Origin: Burkholderiales bacterium
Lineage (GTDB): Bacteria > Pseudomonadota > Gammaproteobacteria > Burkholderiales > SG8-41
NCBI GenBank assembly: GCA_020854035.1
Contig: JADZGE010000002.1
Coordinates: 124,001-188,000, forward strand
DNA length: 64,000 bases
Direction: 5' to 3'
The notes beneath the pieces are model-generated. The model was not told where the DNA came from. It saw only the letters and a program-made list of their open reading frames with translations, and did not search any database. A program made the position numbers and the translations under genes. Positions 53,664 to 62,364 of the stretch are shown here, piece by piece; position 1 is the stretch's first letter; each line of letters starts with the position of its first letter.

Positions 53664-55190
53664 CTACCGGAGCTGGTAGGCGGCATCCTGCGTGAGATAC
53701 CGCGCGAGATCCATCCCGTACCGTATCTCGCCGGGCGGGGGACCCGCCGGCGCCGTCGCCAACACCACCCGCTTGAGTTTCTCGACATCGCGGCCGCCAC
53801 CGAACTCGGCGAGCCAGCGCTCGCCGTCGAACCGCGCTTCGAGCATGCCGCGCACATAGCGCTCCACCCCACCCGCGAGGACCGGCACGCCGGCCGGGCG
53901 AGCCGGGCCCACGGTCATCGCCTCCCGGGGCATCTCCCGCGGCTCCTCCACCCGGAGCAGCCGCTCGAGGAACGCCTTGCGGGCAAGGAGAGTCGAGGAA
54001 TTGATCCACGACTCCCCGCCCGGCCACCCCTTGACGTTGGGCGGCGCGAAGAGCCGCTGCCCGAGCTGGTTGGCGGTGACGACGAACGGCATCACGTCGC
54101 CGGTCCGCACCTCGAACTGTCGCAGCGTGCCGACGATCAGCTCGACCGGGGACTTGACGAGCACCGCGCGATTCTCCGGTGCGTAGAACGCGTCGGAGAC
54201 GAAGATCGCGCGCAACGCGGCGCGGATGTCGTAACCGGATTCGCGGAAGGCCCGCGCAACGCGCGCGCGCTCCGAGGGCGCGGGCCGGGGCGACACGAAC
54301 TCGCGCCAGAGCTTGCCCGCGATGTGCTCCGCGGTGCGCGGATGCGCGAGCAGGAGATCGAGCACCGCCTCGCCGTCGAGGCGGCCGGTCACGGCGAGGA
54401 CGGTCTTCACGCCGTCGTCGTGCGTGCCGGGGCGGAAGCGGAACTCCCCGGTCTCGTAGTCGATGCTCCAGCCCGTGAACGCGCGCGCCGCCTCCTTCAC
54501 GTCCGCCTCGCCGTAATTGCCCTCGCCGAGCGTGAACAATTCCATCAGCTCGCGCGCGAAGTTCTCGTTGGGCTGTCCCCTGCGGCTCACGGCGTTGTCG
54601 AGATAGACGAGCATCGCCGGATCGCGCGCGACGGCTCGCAGCAGCGCGCCGAAGTTGCCGAGCGCGTGGCGGCGCAGCAGCAGATTCTGCCGGTAGAGAA
54701 GCTGCGGCGAGCGCACCTTCTGGAAGCTCGAGACGAAATGGTTGTGCCAGAAGAGCGTCATCCGCTCGAGCAGCGGCGCCGGGGTCGCGAGCATCTCGGC
54801 GAGCCACCATGACTGGAGTTCGAAGGCCTGCCGCAACGTCTCGCGCCGCGCGAGCTTGCGCTCCTCGGCGCTCATGTCGCGGAAGCGCCGGAGCGACTCG
54901 AACGGCGCCCCGGACCAATCGGGGGGCGGGGTGAGGGCCTCGGGCGGCACCTTCGCGAGCAGCCGGTCGGCAGCCTCGGCGCGGGTTAAGCGCGCGAACG
55001 CGGTGATTTCCGCCGGGCTCGCCGCAAAACCCGTGCGATTGAGCAGGTGGCGCGCGTCGTCGAAACCGAGAGCGTCCCCGGCGCACGCGCCCGCGGGGGA
55101 GAGCGCCGCCAGCAGGCAGAGCGCGCCGGCCCGCACCGCCCGCGCCCATCGCGGTAACCATAAGCCCGGTGCGATACCCAGTGTCGACAC
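53664..55190 (-). CDS. DUF1800 family exported protein
   Basis: A 508-residue protein with an N-terminal signal (RAGALCLLAALSPAGACA) and the DUF1800 core: ARHLLNRTGFAASPAEI, TLFWHNHFVSSFQKVRSPQL, NENFARELMELFTLGEGNY and ARAFTGWSIDYETGEFRF. Family function is unknown; members are exported and paired with DUF1501 proteins. It starts the two-gene unit ending at the terminator at 52436. Confidence 0.93.
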   Translation of the reverse strand: MSTLGIAPGLWLPRWARAVRAGALCLLAALSPAGACAGDALGFDDARHLLNRTGFAASPAEITAFARLTRAEAADRLLAKVPPEALTPPPDWSGAPFESLRRFRDMSAEERKLARRETLRQAFELQSWWLAEMLATPAPLLERMTLFWHNHFVSSFQKVRSPQLLYRQNLLLRRHALGNFGALLRAVARDPAMLVYLDNAVSRRGQPNENFARELMELFTLGEGNYGEADVKEAARAFTGWSIDYETGEFRFRPGTHDDGVKTVLAVTGRLDGEAVLDLLLAHPRTAEHIAGKLWREFVSPRPAPSERARVARAFRESGYDIRAALRAIFVSDAFYAPENRAVLVKSPVELIVGTLRQFEVRTGDVMPFVVTANQLGQRLFAPPNVKGWPGGESWINSSTLLARKAFLERLLRVEEPREMPREAMTVGPARPAGVPVLAGGVERYVRGMLEARFDGERWLAEFGGGRDVEKLKRVVLATAPAGPPPGEIRYGMDLARYLTQDAAYQLR

Positions 55191-55224
55191 GTCCTTCGTC
55201 CCCTCGGACGGGAAGCCTGCTCCG

Positions 55225-55503
55225 TCAGCGCCGCGGCGCCGGCTTGTAGATCTCGCGATTGGCGCGATCGAGGTCCTGGTGCAGGCCCCGGCGATCTTCG
55301 TCCGACAACCGGCCGTGGTGACGTTCGCCGCGCGCCGGCGGACGGCCCTCGCGCCCGCCCCGGGGCTCCCCGCCCTTCTTCGCCTGGTCCTGCGCCTGCG
55401 CGCCAGGCCCGAAGTCCTGGCGCCAGCGCTGCCCGTGCGCGAGCGGGCTCCCGAGCAGCATGCCCGAGAGCACCACCATCGCGAGCCCCGCGCGTGCGTT
55501 CAT
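55225..55503 (-). CDS. Small basic exported protein, unknown function
   Basis: A 92-residue protein: a signal peptide (AGLAMVVLSGMLLGSPLAHG) followed by a highly charged mature part rich in Arg, Gly and Gln and ending LSDEDRRGLHQDLDRANREI. The last 30 residues look like a helical ERRxLxxDIxxAxREIY motif that I have seen in small exported proteins of betaproteobacteria but cannot name. It is divergent from ompR across an AT-rich gap, so it may be regulated with the two-component system. The ATG at 55503 is chosen because it begins the signal peptide. Confidence 0.6.
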   Translation of the reverse strand: MNARAGLAMVVLSGMLLGSPLAHGQRWRQDFGPGAQAQDQAKKGGEPRGGREGRPPARGERHHGRLSDEDRRGLHQDLDRANREIYKPAPRR

Positions 55504-55613
55504 GATCCGGCTCTCGAACAAGGATACGGCCCTTCCGTCTCCGGCCAGCCGAGCCGCGGCCGGAGTTTCCCGCATGTTAGCGACACGGACGGGCTGCGCG
55601 AAAGTCGCCGCGG

Positions 55614-55665
55614 TCCCTTTTTGTAACAATTTGTTTCGTCCCCGGTCGAAGCAATAAACTCTTAC
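55614..55665 (+). promoter_or_regulatory. AT-rich promoter/operator region upstream of ompR
   Basis: The strongest AT-rich island in the window holds TTTTTGTAACAATTTGTTTC followed by TTGTTT (inside it) spaced 17 bases from ATAAAC, a candidate -35/-10 pair. GTAACA near the start resembles half of an OmpR box, so autoregulation is plausible. An outer TTGTAA ... TTACAA pair also brackets the segment. Start and binding are unproven. Confidence 0.4.
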
Positions 55666-55710
55666 AAGAACAGGCGGCGCCGCGCGCGCCGCGCGTTTAG
55701 GATGCGCGAC

Positions 55711-56460
55711 ATGGCGGAGAACAAGACCCGGTTGCTGGTCGTGGACGACGATCGCCGGCTGCGCGACCTGCTCAACCGTTACCTCACCGAGCAGGGCTAC
55801 GCGGTGCGTACCGTCGCCGACGCGACCGAAATGAACCGCCAGCTTGCGCGCGAGCGCTACGACCTCATGATCCTCGACCTCATGCTGCCGGGAGAGGACG
55901 GGCTCTCGATCTGCCGGCGCCTTCGCGGCGGCGGCGAGAACATGCCGATCATCATGCTGACCGCGAAGGGCGACGACGTCGACCGCATCGTCGGCCTCGA
56001 GGTGGGCGCGGACGACTACCTGCCCAAGCCCTTCAACCCCCGCGAACTCGTCGCGCGCATCCAGGCTGTCATGCGGCGCCGTCCCGCCGCCGGGCCGCCC
56101 GGCGCGCCGGTGCAGGAGAACCAGGTCGTGGCGTTCGGCGCGTTCCGGTTCAATCTCGGCAGCCGCAGCCTCTCGCGCGAGGGCGAGGACATCCCGCTCA
56201 CCACCGGCGAGTTCGCCCTGCTCAAGGTGCTGGTCCAGCATCCGCGCACGCCGCTCTCGCGCGACAAGCTGATGGAACTCGCGCGCGGGCGCGAGTTCGG
56301 CGCGTTCGACCGCTCGATCGACGTGCAGGTCTCGCGGCTGCGGCGCCTGATCGAGCCGGACCCCGCGAGGCCCGGCTACATCCAGACGGTCTGGGGCTTC
56401 GGCTACGTGTTCGTGCCCGACGGCAAGGGCAGCGAGGCGAAGCCGGAGACTCGAGGATAG
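55711..56460 (+). CDS. ompR: Two-component response regulator OmpR
   Basis: A 249-residue OmpR. The receiver (1-120) has Asp12-14, phosphoacceptor Asp56 in LMILDLMLPGEDGLSICRRL and Lys in DDYLPKPFNPREL; the C-terminal winged helix has FDRSIDVQVSRLRRLIEPDP. The match to E. coli OmpR is very close. The start is ATG 55711 (MAENKTRLLVVDDD), which has AGGA eight bases upstream and matches the family N-terminus, rather than 55702. It controls envelope genes with EnvZ, encoded 58 bases downstream. Confidence 0.95.
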   Translation: MAENKTRLLVVDDDRRLRDLLNRYLTEQGYAVRTVADATEMNRQLARERYDLMILDLMLPGEDGLSICRRLRGGGENMPIIMLTAKGDDVDRIVGLEVGADDYLPKPFNPRELVARIQAVMRRRPAAGPPGAPVQENQVVAFGAFRFNLGSRSLSREGEDIPLTTGEFALLKVLVQHPRTPLSRDKLMELARGREFGAFDRSIDVQVSRLRRLIEPDPARPGYIQTVWGFGYVFVPDGKGSEAKPETRG

Positions 56461-56518
56461 AGACGGGGCAGTCTCCGGCCCTCATTCCCGGGTCCCCGGT
56501 CTTGAGCCCCGATTCCCC

Positions 56519-57832
56519 ATGATCCTCTGGCCGCGCACGCTGCTCTGGCGCAGCGTCGCGCTGATCGCGCTCCTGCTCGTGCTCGCGCACCTCGCATGGC
56601 TGCAGATATTCCAGGCCTCCGAGCGCGGCCCGCGCGCGCGCCAGATCGCGCGCCAGATCGCGAGCATCGTCAATCTCACCCGCGCCGCCCTGATCAGCGC
56701 CCAGCCCGCGCGCCGCATCGAGCTCCTGCGCGACCTGTCGCAGGAGGAGCAGGTGCAGGTCTACCTCGCGCGCGCCGGCGAGCGCGTCTCCCCGCTTCCC
56801 GACCGTGCCTTCCTGCGGTTGATCGAGCGCGACCTTCGCGCGAACCTCGGCCCGGGGACGCGCTTCGCGGTTGTGCGCGATGGAGTGCCTGGCGCCTGGG
56901 TGAGCTTCACGATAGACAGCGAAGAGTTCTGGGTCCGCATCCCGCGCGCGCGTCTCGAACGCGCCGAGCCGGTGCGCTGGATCTGGTGGGGCGCGGTGGT
57001 GCTTGCCCTGGCGCTCGTCGGCGCGTGGCTCGTGGTGCTGCGGATCAACCGCCCTCTCAACGACCTCACCCGGGCGGCCGAGGTCATGGGCCGCGGCCGG
57101 CTGCCGCCGCGGGTGCCGGAAACGGGGCCCGCGGAGATCGCGACGCTCGCGCGCGCGTTCAACCAGATGGCCGCCGACCTCAAGCGCCTCGACGACGAGC
57201 GCGTCCTTCTCCTCGCCGGCGTCTCTCACGACCTGCGCACGCCGCTCTCGCGGATCCGCCTCGGACTGGAGCTGATCGACGGCGAGGCCGACCCCGCCCT
57301 GAAGGCCGGCATGGAACGCGACATCGAGGACATCGACGGCGCGATCAACCAGTTCCTCGACTTCGCGCGCGTGACCGAGGGCGAACCATTCGATGCGCGG
57401 GGCGATCTCGATGCGATCGTGCGCGCGGCCTGCGAGCACGCCGCGCGCGGCGGGTCCGCCGTCGCCATGAACCTGGCGCCGCTGCCGCCCGTCCCGCTCG
57501 CGCCGCGCGCCATGCGACGCCTCATCACGAACCTCATCGAGAACGCCATACGCTACGGCGGGCCCGAGGTGGAAGTCGCAACGGGCGTGGCGGGCGGGCG
57601 CGCGGTGATCGAGGTGCGCGACCGGGGGCCGGGCATCCCGCCCGACCGGGCCGAGGACATGCTGCGCCCGTTCACCCGGCTCGATGCCGCTCGCACCGGG
57701 CCCGGCACCGGGCTCGGGCTCGCCATTGTCGAGCGCATCGCCCGCATGCACGGCGGCGAGGTGCGGCTCCTCGCGCGCGAGGGGGGAGGGTTGCGTGCGC
57801 GGGTGGAGCTGCCGCTGCCCGTTCGGGGGTAA
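56519..57832 (+). CDS. envZ: Sensor histidine kinase EnvZ
   Basis: A 437-residue sensor kinase. Two membrane segments (about 10-28 and 153-175) flank a periplasmic domain. A HAMP region follows (NRPLNDLTRAAEVMGRG), then the H-box LLAGVSHDLRTPLSRIRLGL with His237, the N-box LITNLIENAIRYGG, and the G-boxes EVRDRGPGIP and GTGLGLAIVERIA. Its partner is OmpR upstream. The 58-base gap between them holds repeated CCCGG/TTCCC words. A tandem repeat begins a few bases after its stop. Confidence 0.94.
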   Translation: MILWPRTLLWRSVALIALLLVLAHLAWLQIFQASERGPRARQIARQIASIVNLTRAALISAQPARRIELLRDLSQEEQVQVYLARAGERVSPLPDRAFLRLIERDLRANLGPGTRFAVVRDGVPGAWVSFTIDSEEFWVRIPRARLERAEPVRWIWWGAVVLALALVGAWLVVLRINRPLNDLTRAAEVMGRGRLPPRVPETGPAEIATLARAFNQMAADLKRLDDERVLLLAGVSHDLRTPLSRIRLGLELIDGEADPALKAGMERDIEDIDGAINQFLDFARVTEGEPFDARGDLDAIVRAACEHAARGGSAVAMNLAPLPPVPLAPRAMRRLITNLIENAIRYGGPEVEVATGVAGGRAVIEVRDRGPGIPPDRAEDMLRPFTRLDAARTGPGTGLGLAIVERIARMHGGEVRLLAREGGGLRARVELPLPVRG

Positions 57833-57836
57833 TCGG

Positions 57837-57919
57837 TTGGCGGTATCGAGTTGGCGGTATCGAGTTGGCAGTAGTGAGTTGGCAGTAGTGATTTGGCATA
57901 GTGAATTGGCAGGAGGAAT
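57837..57919. repeat. Tandem repeat, about six 14-base TTGGCGGTATCGAG-type units
   Basis: Units: TTGGCGGTATCGAG twice, TTGGCAGTAGTGAG, TTGGCAGTAGTGAT, TTGGCATAGTGAA and TTGGCAGGAGGAA. It starts four bases after the envZ stop and ends before the SMP-30 gene (convergent). The decline in identity across the array suggests decay from one end. Confidence 0.85.
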
Positions 57920-57947
57920 TGCGGGCCCACGGCTTGCCGAACGCCGC

Positions 57948-58850
57948 TCAGGGATAGATCGCCCACCCCCTCCTTCCGGTTTCCGCCCGGAGGAAATGCC
58001 CCTGCGTGGTGGTGACGTAAAGCGTGGTGAGGCCGGGCCCGCCGAAGCAGCAGTTCGTGGGGCGGTCGGCGGGCACGGGATGGGTCTCCAGCACACGGCC
58101 CGTCGGCGAGAACACCGTGATCATCGCGCCCGGGCCGGCTCTCTCCCAGCCGTTGGTGGCGACGATGTTGCCCTCGGCATCGAGGCACATGCCGTCAATG
58201 CCGCGATGGATCTCGCGGTGATCCTCGCCCCAGGTAAAGAGCGTCGTGTAGCGGCCGAGGCTCCCGTCCTCCCCGATGGGGTAGGCGCGCAACTCGCGGG
58301 CGATGCCCCGGGCGTAACCGCTCTCGGCGACGTACAGGGTACTCTCGTCGCGCGACACCAGTATGCCGTTCGGCTGCGTGGTGTCGAAGGTGACGCGCGT
58401 CACGGCGTAGCTTCCGTCCGGCCGGGGATCGGCGCGCAGCACCGAGTTGTGGTCGAGATCCTTCACTTCCGTGCTGTCCCAGTTGCCTTCGTTCACCGGG
58501 TTGGTGAACCAGATGCGGCCCTTGCGATCGATGGCGAGATCGTTGGGGGTATTGAGCCGCCTGCCGTCGAGCCGGTCGGCAATCGTTGCCGTCGTGCCGT
58601 CCCGGTCGAAGCGCACGATCGAGCGCCCGCCGGCACAGCAGCCGAAAAGCCGCCCGTGAGCGTCGAATGCGAGACCGTTGGTCCGGTTGGTGCCGCTGCG
58701 CCACTCCGCGAGCAACCCGCTCCTCGGTGCGTAGCGCATGATCCGGCTCGCCCGGATATGCGTGAAATACAGGAATTCGCCGTCCCAGGCCGGGCCCTCC
58801 GTCAGCGGCACGCCGGTCGGCTTCATCAGCAACTCGAATTTCCAGGACAT
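57948..58850 (-). CDS. SMP-30/gluconolactonase-like protein
   Basis: A 300-residue six-bladed beta-propeller: TEGPAWDGEFLYFTHIRAS, GCCAGGRSIVRFDRDGTTAT, LNTPNDLAIDRKGRIWFTNP (with the metal-site Asn and Asp), QPNGILVSRDESTLYVAESG, and GIDGMCLDAEGNIVATNGWE. This is the SMP-30/gluconolactonase/LRE family; members hydrolyse sugar or other lactones with a divalent metal. GAGGAGGACAAGG before the ATG supports the start. Substrate unknown. Confidence 0.9.
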   Translation of the reverse strand: MSWKFELLMKPTGVPLTEGPAWDGEFLYFTHIRASRIMRYAPRSGLLAEWRSGTNRTNGLAFDAHGRLFGCCAGGRSIVRFDRDGTTATIADRLDGRRLNTPNDLAIDRKGRIWFTNPVNEGNWDSTEVKDLDHNSVLRADPRPDGSYAVTRVTFDTTQPNGILVSRDESTLYVAESGYARGIARELRAYPIGEDGSLGRYTTLFTWGEDHREIHRGIDGMCLDAEGNIVATNGWERAGPGAMITVFSPTGRVLETHPVPADRPTNCCFGGPGLTTLYVTTTQGHFLRAETGRRGWAIYP

Positions 58851-58952
58851 GTGCCTTGTCCTCCTCGCCGGGGCAATCGCTTATGCCGGACGGGAAACGC
58901 ACCTCCCGCCGGGCGCGCTCCCGATTTTCCGCCCCCGCGCTTCGCCCGCGAA

Positions 58953-59435
58953 TCAACGGCGGACGCGGAAGGTCGTGTTCCTCAACCGCGATGACAGGAC
59001 CCTGCCGAGCGCGAACAGGAGATCGCGCGCGAGCGCCGGCTCGTCCCGCCCGAAACGCGCGAAGTCGTCGAAGTCGAGCGCAAGCAGTTCGCCCCCGGCA
59101 ACGGCCCACACGTTGGCCGACCGCGGCAGGCCGTCGAAGAACGACTGCTCGCCTATCACGCTGCCCGGGCCGATCCGCGCGAGCGGCGAGATGCTCACCC
59201 CGTCGACCTGCGTGATGCCGACCTCGAACAACCCGGCCGCCACGAACGAAATGGTCCGGTCCATCGCGCCGCGCTGGATCACCACCTCGCTCGCCCGCAC
59301 CGGGAGCGTGCGCGTGCGGCGCAACAGATTGTCCCAATCGGAAACGGTCCAGCCCGGGAGCCGCAGCACGTCATCGGCGCGCGGCGCGGAGCCTTCCTGC
59401 TCCAGGAAAACCGCGATATGTCCCGCCCGATCCAT
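58953..59435 (-). CDS. Cyclic nucleotide-binding domain protein
   Basis: A 160-residue protein that is essentially one cNMP-binding domain: VVIQRGAMDRTISFVAAGLF, PLARIGPGSVIGEQSFFDGL and PRSANVWAVAGGELLALDFD (the phosphate-binding cassette). No C-terminal DNA-binding helix-turn-helix is present, unlike Crp/Fnr regulators. Start ATG 59435 has an AAGGAG site. It could be a protein-binding sensor; ligand not known. Confidence 0.82.
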   Translation of the reverse strand: MDRAGHIAVFLEQEGSAPRADDVLRLPGWTVSDWDNLLRRTRTLPVRASEVVIQRGAMDRTISFVAAGLFEVGITQVDGVSISPLARIGPGSVIGEQSFFDGLPRSANVWAVAGGELLALDFDDFARFGRDEPALARDLLFALGRVLSSRLRNTTFRVRR

Positions 59436-59477
59436 GCACCTGCCGCTCCTTGCCCCGACGCGGAAAGCATACACGGT

Positions 59478-60008
59478 TTACCACTCGAGTCGCCACCGCA
59501 TGAGAACCTCGTACGCTCGCCCGCGCTCCCGCGGCCGCGATTCGAACAGCACGAACTCCCGCACCGGCCACACGAGTGCCGGGAAGGCGGATGCCGCCGG
59601 CGCCCTGCGCGCGTTGCGGAGCAGCGTGACGTGAGGCACGTAGCGCCGGCCCTCCGGCCGGAACCCGGCCCCCCGCAGCGCGGCGGCAAGCCGCTCGACG
59701 AGCCCGGCAAGCGCGTCCGGGCAGCTATCCGCCGCGGCCCAGACGATCCCGTTGTGTCGCCAGTAGTCGAGCCGATCGACCACGAGATCGCAGCCGGCGC
59801 CTGTCACGCCGGCCGTCGCCGCGGCAATATCCTCGAGCCGCCCGCGCTCGACTTCACCGAGAAACACGAGTGTCAGATGGATGTTCTCCCGCGCCACCGC
59901 GCGCCCGCCGCACTCGCGCCGGGCCGACACGGCGACGGCGTGCAGCCGCGCCTGGACCTCGGGCGGCGGCCATGCGGCAAAGAACAAGCGCGCCGGATTC
60001 ATCGACAA
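59478..60008 (-). CDS. thpR: RNA 2',3'-cyclic phosphodiesterase ThpR
   Basis: A 176-residue 2H phosphoesterase: the two His-x-Thr motifs are HLTL at His44 and HVTL at His126, the fold's catalytic pair. It begins RLFFAAWPPPEVQARLHAVA as usual for this family. It hydrolyses 2',3'-cyclic phosphates on RNA and can ligate tRNA halves in vitro. It is on the same strand as ispF, 60 bases away. Confidence 0.9.
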   Translation of the reverse strand: MSMNPARLFFAAWPPPEVQARLHAVAVSARRECGGRAVARENIHLTLVFLGEVERGRLEDIAAATAGVTGAGCDLVVDRLDYWRHNGIVWAAADSCPDALAGLVERLAAALRGAGFRPEGRRYVPHVTLLRNARRAPAASAFPALVWPVREFVLFESRPRERGRAYEVLMRWRLEW

Positions 60009-60068
60009 TCGCGGAACGGGGAGCCGCTCCCGGGCGCTACTCGCGGGCGGTGCGCGCGCGCACCCGCT

Positions 60069-60545
60069 TCAGGTGTCGCCGTCGATGAGCGCGACCGCCT
60101 CGGCCGCGATGCCCTCGCCGCGGCCGACGAACCCCAGCCGCTCCGTGGTCTTCGCCTTGATGTTCACCGCCTCCGGCGTCACGCCGAGGTCGGCCGCGAG
60201 GTTGGCCCGCATGGCCGCGACGTGCGGCGCCATGCGTGGCGCCTGCGCGATGATCGTGGCATCGACGTTGACCGGACGGAAACCCCGGTCCCGCAGGAGC
60301 TGCCGCACCTCGAAGAGGAGCTTGCGGCTGTCGATATCCCGGTAGCGCGCGTCGTTGTCCGGAAAATGCGCGCCGATGTCGCCCAGGCCCGCCGCCCCGA
60401 GCAGGGCGTCGCAGACGGCGTGGATCAGCACGTCGGCGTCCGAGTGTCCGGCAAGACCGCGTTCGTACGGGATCTCCACGCCGCCGATGACAAGCCGCCG
60501 CCCTTCGACCAGCGCGTGAACGTCGAAACCCTGGCCGATTCTCAT
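60069..60545 (-). CDS. ispF: 2-C-methyl-D-erythritol 2,4-cyclodiphosphate synthase
   Basis: A 158-residue IspF with metal ligands Asp8, His10 and His42 (GFDVHAL and [12 protein letters not shown]), plus the motif [11 protein letters not shown], the IIAQAPRM strand and the [19 protein letters not shown] end. It makes the cyclodiphosphate in the non-mevalonate isoprenoid pathway. The upstream gene is ispD, 165 bases away with no clear coding sequence between. Confidence 0.97.
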   Translation of the reverse strand: MRIGQGFDVHALVEGRRLVIGGVEIPYERGLAGHSDADVLIHAVCDALLGAAGLGDIGAHFPDNDARYRDIDSRKLLFEVRQLLRDRGFRPVNVDATIIAQAPRMAPHVAAMRANLAADLGVTPEAVNIKAKTTERLGFVGRGEGIAAEAVALIDGDT

Positions 60546-60710
60546 GCCGTCTCCCTGCAGCCGCCGATGAACGCCCGTGGCCGCCGGTTGCGGCCGCTGG
60601 CGTGCCGAACCGGCAACCCGCCCGCGCGCCGCCGGTCCATCGTCGCGAGTCGCCCGGCATACCGCCGAAAAAGTTCCGGAAGCGGCGTTGGCGGCCCAGC
60701 GCATCGACGC

Positions 60711-61439
60711 TTATCGCCATTCATCGGCGGCCTCCCTCGCCTGCAGTATGAGCCGCGCGAGCGCGAGATCCTCCGGGTAGGTCACCTTCAGGTTGCGGGG
60801 ATCCCCCATGATGAGGCGGGGCCGCAGCCCGAGCGCTTCGATCGCGCTCGCTTCATCGGTCATCGCCTCCGGCGCCGCCCGGCGCAGCGCCTCCACCAGG
60901 AGCCGGTAGCGAAACATCTGCGGCGTTTGCGCCGCCCACAGGTCGGCTCGCGGCGCCGTGCCCTCGGCGCGCGTATCCGGCCCCGCGCGTTTCAGCGTGT
61001 CGGCGACCGGGACCGCCAGCAATCCGCCGGCGTCCTCCTGCGCGAGCCCGGCGAACAACCGGTCGAGCTCCGCCGCACCGAGGCAAGGCCGCGCGGCATC
61101 GTGCACGAGCACCCAGTCCTCGGCATCCACGGCGCCGCGTACCGCCATGAGGCCGTTGAACACGCTCGCCGCGCGCGTCGTGCCGCCGCAGTGAAGGGGC
61201 GTCGCGCGGCCCGCGAACTCGCGCCAGTCGCAGCTCGCATGGTGCTCGTCCTGCGCCGCCAGTACCACGAACACGTGCTCGATGCGCGGGTCGCGGCAGA
61301 GCGTACGCAGCGCGTGGTGCAGGAGGGGACGGCCCCCGATCTCGAGGTACTGCTTGGGCAGGGATGCGCCCATGCGGCTGCCGCTGCCGGCCGCGGGAAC
61401 GAGTGCGTATGCAGGAGACACGACGGAGTGGGGCAACAA
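60711..61439 (-). CDS. ispD: 2-C-methyl-D-erythritol 4-phosphate cytidylyltransferase
   Basis: A 242-residue IspD: the CTP-binding ALVPAAGSGSRMGASLPKQY motif, then LVHDAARPCL and VADTLKRA, and TDEASAIEALG at the C-terminal part. It activates MEP with CTP. Met1 or the GTG six codons in may be the start. It and ispF form the usual ispDF pair; the gap is longer than usual. Confidence 0.95.
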   Translation of the reverse strand: MLPHSVVSPAYALVPAAGSGSRMGASLPKQYLEIGGRPLLHHALRTLCRDPRIEHVFVVLAAQDEHHASCDWREFAGRATPLHCGGTTRAASVFNGLMAVRGAVDAEDWVLVHDAARPCLGAAELDRLFAGLAQEDAGGLLAVPVADTLKRAGPDTRAEGTAPRADLWAAQTPQMFRYRLLVEALRRAAPEAMTDEASAIEALGLRPRLIMGDPRNLKVTYPEDLALARLILQAREAADEWR

Positions 61440-61542
61440 GGCTTCCCGATTCTAGCAGCCGCGCCGAAGAATGCCTCTCGAGAAGGCAACCGCCCCTTGA
61501 AATGGCGTCGAGCGGGCGCATAATGAACGAGAGGCCTCCTCG

Positions 61543-62361
61543 ATGACTGCGCCGCACGCGTCCGTTCGACCTCCAGCCGTGGCCGGGACGTTCTACCCCG
61601 GCGATGCCCGCGTGCTCGCGCGTGATGTCCGCTCGCTGCTCGACGCGGCCCGCGGCACGGCGTCCGATCGCGCCGCGCCGAAGGCGATCATCGCGCCGCA
61701 CGCGGGATACGTCTATTCCGGGCCGGTCGCCGCGAGCGCCTACGCGCTGCTCGCGCCACTGCGCGGGCGGATCGACCGCGTGGTGCTGCTCGGTCCGACG
61801 CACCGCGTTGCCGTCCGGGGGCTCGCGGCGCCCGGGGCCGCCGCCTTCGCGACGCCTCTCGGCACGGTGGAGATCGACGGTGCCGCGATCGGGGCGCTGC
61901 GCGACCTGCCGCAGGTGGTCCTCAGCCCGCAGGCCCACGCGCTGGAGCATTCCCTGGAAGTGCACCTGCCGTTCCTGCAGGAGGTCCTAGGGACTTTCCG
62001 GCTCGTCCCGCTCGCCGTCGGACACGCCACGGCGTCCGAGGTGGCGGCGGTGCTCGAGCGCCTCTGGGGCGGCCCGGAGACGCTGATCGTCGTCAGTTCC
62101 GACCTGTCGCACTACCTCCCCTACCGGCACGCGCAGGCGCTCGACCGCGAGACGGCGCGCGCCATTCTCGACCTCGCGACCGACATCACGCACGAACAGG
62201 CATGCGGCGCGACGCCCATCGCGGGGCTGAATCTCGCCGCGCGGCGCCTCGGCCTGACACCGGAACTCATCGACCTCAGGAATTCCGGCGATACCGCGGG
62301 CGACCGGAGCCGCGTCGTGGGCTACGGCTCGTTCGCCTTCCACGCGCCCGGGGCGAGCTGA
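61543..62361 (+). CDS. amrB: AmmeMemoRadiSam system protein B (Memo-like)
   Basis: A 272-residue Memo-family protein: RPPAVAGTFYPGDARVLARD at the start, IIAPHAGYVYSGPVAASAY, LLGPTHRVAVRGLAAP, the His cluster LEHSLEVHLPFLQ, and LIVVSSDLSHYLPYRHAQAL. Relatives of extradiol dioxygenases with a metal site of unclear function. It begins a three-gene set with AMMECR1-like and radical SAM proteins; the next ATG follows its stop by three bases. Confidence 0.95.
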   Translation: MTAPHASVRPPAVAGTFYPGDARVLARDVRSLLDAARGTASDRAAPKAIIAPHAGYVYSGPVAASAYALLAPLRGRIDRVVLLGPTHRVAVRGLAAPGAAAFATPLGTVEIDGAAIGALRDLPQVVLSPQAHALEHSLEVHLPFLQEVLGTFRLVPLAVGHATASEVAAVLERLWGGPETLIVVSSDLSHYLPYRHAQALDRETARAILDLATDITHEQACGATPIAGLNLAARRLGLTPELIDLRNSGDTAGDRSRVVGYGSFAFHAPGAS

Positions 62362-62364
62362 GCG

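Noticed and set aside
60546..60710. Short ORFs between ispD and ispF
   Set aside because: Arg/Pro-rich frames with no similarity or ribosome-binding site; the gap appears non-coding.
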